Shown here: positions 62,033-64,000 of the stretch, piece by piece
Position numbering within the stretch: position 1 is the stretch's first letter
How the letters are laid out: each line of letters opens with the position of its first letter
Source: Anoplolepis gracilipes
Lineage: Eukaryota; Arthropoda; Insecta; Hymenoptera; Formicidae
DNA length: 64,000 bases
Reading direction: 5' to 3'
NCBI RefSeq assembly: GCF_047496725.1
Contig: NC_132972.1
Coordinates: forward strand, 9,411,501-9,475,500
Translations under genes and position numbers: made by a program
Notes under the pieces: generated by a model
Told to the model about the DNA's origin: nothing
The model's input: only the letters and a program-made list of their open reading frames with translations
Databases searched by the model: none

Positions 62033-62688
62033 TGCGCAGAGTAATTTTAATTACGCGATGCAGCGGCCCTGAATTGTTGCTACCTCGGGGACCTCAGACA
62101 TATTGAACTAATTCACGTCATTCAGGCGACACTTATTAAACCCGGGAATTCCGTCGGCAAAATGGCAGGATGGGGCAATATGAAGAGGGTGAAGGTCGTA
62201 GCGGTGTCCGTGCGCGCGATAAACATCTCCGCGAAACAACTGCTTCTTTAAATTGAAAATGTGCAAACTACTTTTGAATCACGAATCTGTTAAGCTTTGT
62301 CTTGAAAAAATACGTCGCGTTCGAATTAACTGTTTGCAGGGAAAAGGAAAAAGAAGCTGACCTTATATTCCGGTGCGATTTCACACCGCGGTAATTAGAG
62401 CCACGTACGTCGAGCATTAAAAAGCCATCGTCGAAAAACATAGTAAAGAGAATGAGGAATAGGAGGGAAGAGAGCAAAACGAAGAAGTTCCGCCGTATAA
62501 TAATCGCCCTGCTTCGGGGTTCGGTAACGAAGGCGAAACAAAACGCTGCACGATATAATCGGTAAATAATAATCAGTGCTGTTGTTATCGGATGGGCATA
62601 ACGAGCGCTATCCTTAGGTTTTAATGAGCACTAGCCCTAGATTAATATAACGACCCGCGTGTTCCGGGACCGTGACGGCCCGCGTGTA

Positions 62689-62710
62689 GGCCCGGGGGCC
62701 CGGGGGCCCG
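62689..62710. repeat. GGCCCGG-type palindromic repeat
   Basis: Two units of GGCCCGGG in a row between CGTGACG-containing flanks (about 62669, 62710 and 62737). Confidence 0.85.
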
Positions 62711-62979
62711 TGACGTGACACGGTAATCAGACCGCCGTGACGCTTTTAGATGACACGTGTTGACACGGAAAACATTTTTCCTGCTAATACCCCTAAACGA
62801 TTGTAGCATTTACGAATAAATTATTAATTAATTACCGATTGCAATATGAATACGTTACTTCGTTGATGACATTAGCGTATAATGGTCTTGTGGTCGCTTA
62901 GATGACGATTACAAATTAACAATCCGCTTTTGCCCTTTTTTTTCTCTTCATATTTCGCTCACAATATATATTATACGAA

Positions 62980-63013
62980 CAAAGAGAAAGAGAGAAAGAG
63001 AGAAAGAGAGAGG
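62980..63013. repeat. (GAGAAA)n tract
   Basis: About five purine hexamers. Confidence 0.9.
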
Positions 63014-63652
63014 CGACGTCGATGTGGATTAATAGTGCGTTTCTTAATTAAAGTTATCAATTGATAATTAGCGATTAATTAAAAGAGCGTCTCTTAAGCG
63101 GATACTATTTTTATGTCGTGGCAACAAAAGAGATCTCGCGAATCAATTGCTAATTGGCTGTAATTAGTGACGAATATTTAATTCTCGATATTATCTCCGA
63201 TTCCGCAATCATTATAAGTTTTGACAGGTTAATCGTGCTGCACAAATAAAAAGAAAAAAGGAGAACAGAAGAAAGAAAGAGAAACGTAATTGGATACCTG
63301 CAGAGAAAACGAGGTCTCTCGTTTCTTGTTGCTTCTTTTTTTTTTTTTGTTCAGGAGATCCGTTAATTAATAGTGCTGTATATGCGGAACGATATAACGT
63401 GCACGTGGTGCGTCATTGTGTCATGATGTGATTCCGGTCGTGAACGCGTTTGTCATAATTCTGTAATTAATTTTGCCACACAACTAAAGCTGCAGATATA
63501 TAGACTTTTGTAATTTTTCTTATACATACATTATAAGAAATATTATTAGCTTTTCAGAAATAATAATTTGGCTGCTATTTTAACTGCAATAGAGATAATA
63601 TTTTTTGAAAACACATACCTCTAAGTGTCTACTTAGGAGCTAATAATTTCAG

Positions 63653-63811
63653 CACTTCGACAAGTCAAATGATGAAAATATCCTTATATTATTCAGATTG
63701 TCGAGCGGTATTATTGTATATATGCGTAAAACAGATAGAAGAAAAAAAGAAGTAATGTCTAATTGCATTAGCGGCGGATCTAGAAAAATTTTCCGCTGCA
63801 ACACCGCGTAA
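63653..63811 (+). other. Acceptor-led open frame, 52 codons
   Basis: After the acceptor-like GGAGCTAATAATTTCAG the phase-0 frame starts HFDKSNDENILILFRLSSGI and is open to TAA at 63809. The pyrimidine tract is weak. No motif. Listed because its phase would also fit the candidate exons to the left, but chance is the simpler reading. Confidence 0.1.
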
Positions 63812-64000
63812 CAGTAGTAGCGAGGAATAATGTGCAGTTTGATGCAGCCGGTACATACGGTTCAAGACGGCACGCAAGTCTGCACTAACATCAGGCCTCA
63901 TACGTCGTTTCCGGAGGGTGGGCGCACCGACTTCCCTTCTTTTCGAGTCACCTTATATGCTCGATCTTATTCTTCTTTTCCTGTGTGTATGCATGGGTAA
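63812..64000. other. Window end, nothing recognised
   Basis: Mixed sequence; the frame at 63689-63901 on the minus strand shows no domain. Confidence 0.5.

Larger units (their letters stand above)
62033..63652. other. Gene-free stretch
   Basis: CpG-rich at 62120-62760, including a GGGCCC repeat, then AT-rich. A GAAA tract lies at 62980-63013. No gene recognised. Confidence 0.5.

Noticed and set aside
1..64000. tRNA, rRNA, snRNA, telomeric TTAGG arrays, known insect microRNAs
   Set aside because: Looked for by characteristic motifs such as tRNA T-loops, a U1-like start (a CATACTTACCT near 41567 does not continue as U1) and common microRNA seeds; none found. A proper covariance-model scan could still find divergent members.

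Overview
This window looks like nuclear DNA of an insect. It has no operons, no long uninterrupted coding frames and no bacterial signals. It alternates between very AT-rich stretches with TA and homopolymer runs and short, strikingly CpG-rich pockets, and it is full of dinucleotide to pentanucleotide microsatellites. That combination fits a hymenopteran, possibly an ant, but this is inference from base composition only: no gene I can name is present, and no species marker was recognised. No rRNA, tRNA or snRNA was recognised by eye, no CRISPR-like array, and no transposase or reverse transcriptase frame.

No conserved protein-coding gene was recognised. Nearly all open frames of 60 to 200 codons are composition-driven: CT/GA tracts, GC-rich pockets, or frames open on several strands at once. 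The window is best read as intergenic or intronic DNA, possibly very long introns, holding at most a few small exons. The best exon candidates have good splice signals on both sides or a good acceptor before an open frame. They are a 57 nt exon with an ATG at 57159-57215, a 39 nt microexon at 60975-61013 and an acceptor-led frame at 61871-62032; these three are mutually in frame on the + strand. An acceptor-led frame of 78 codons at 55878-56116 and a signal-peptide-like frame at 45563-45817 are weaker candidates.

The clearest content is repeat architecture. Four fold-back (inverted-repeat) elements and one hairpin-like inverted repeat lie in the first half: 3267-3668 (about 125 bp arms), 5325-5550, 23205-23905 (almost wholly palindromic), 27176-27917 (about 350 bp arms, roughly 20 nt loop) and 30411-31862 (about 1.45 kb, old and diverged). 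All look like non-autonomous DNA elements without coding capacity. A diverged tandem duplication of about 0.3 kb sits at 39081-39715.

Region by region: 1-11.5 kb is mixed sequence with two inverted repeats; 11.5-22 kb is CpG-rich mosaic with several CT tracts; 22-28.9 kb is AT-rich with two fold-back elements; 29.06-30.23 kb is a CpG-rich block, possibly a promoter or first exon; 30.4-31.9 kb is the large fold-back; 32-39 kb is mosaic; 39.1-40.5 kb holds the duplication plus a GC-rich block; 41-46.5 kb is mosaic; 46.7-50.6 kb is GC-rich with two pentanucleotide arrays; 51-64 kb holds homopolymer T runs, microsatellites and the candidate exon cluster.
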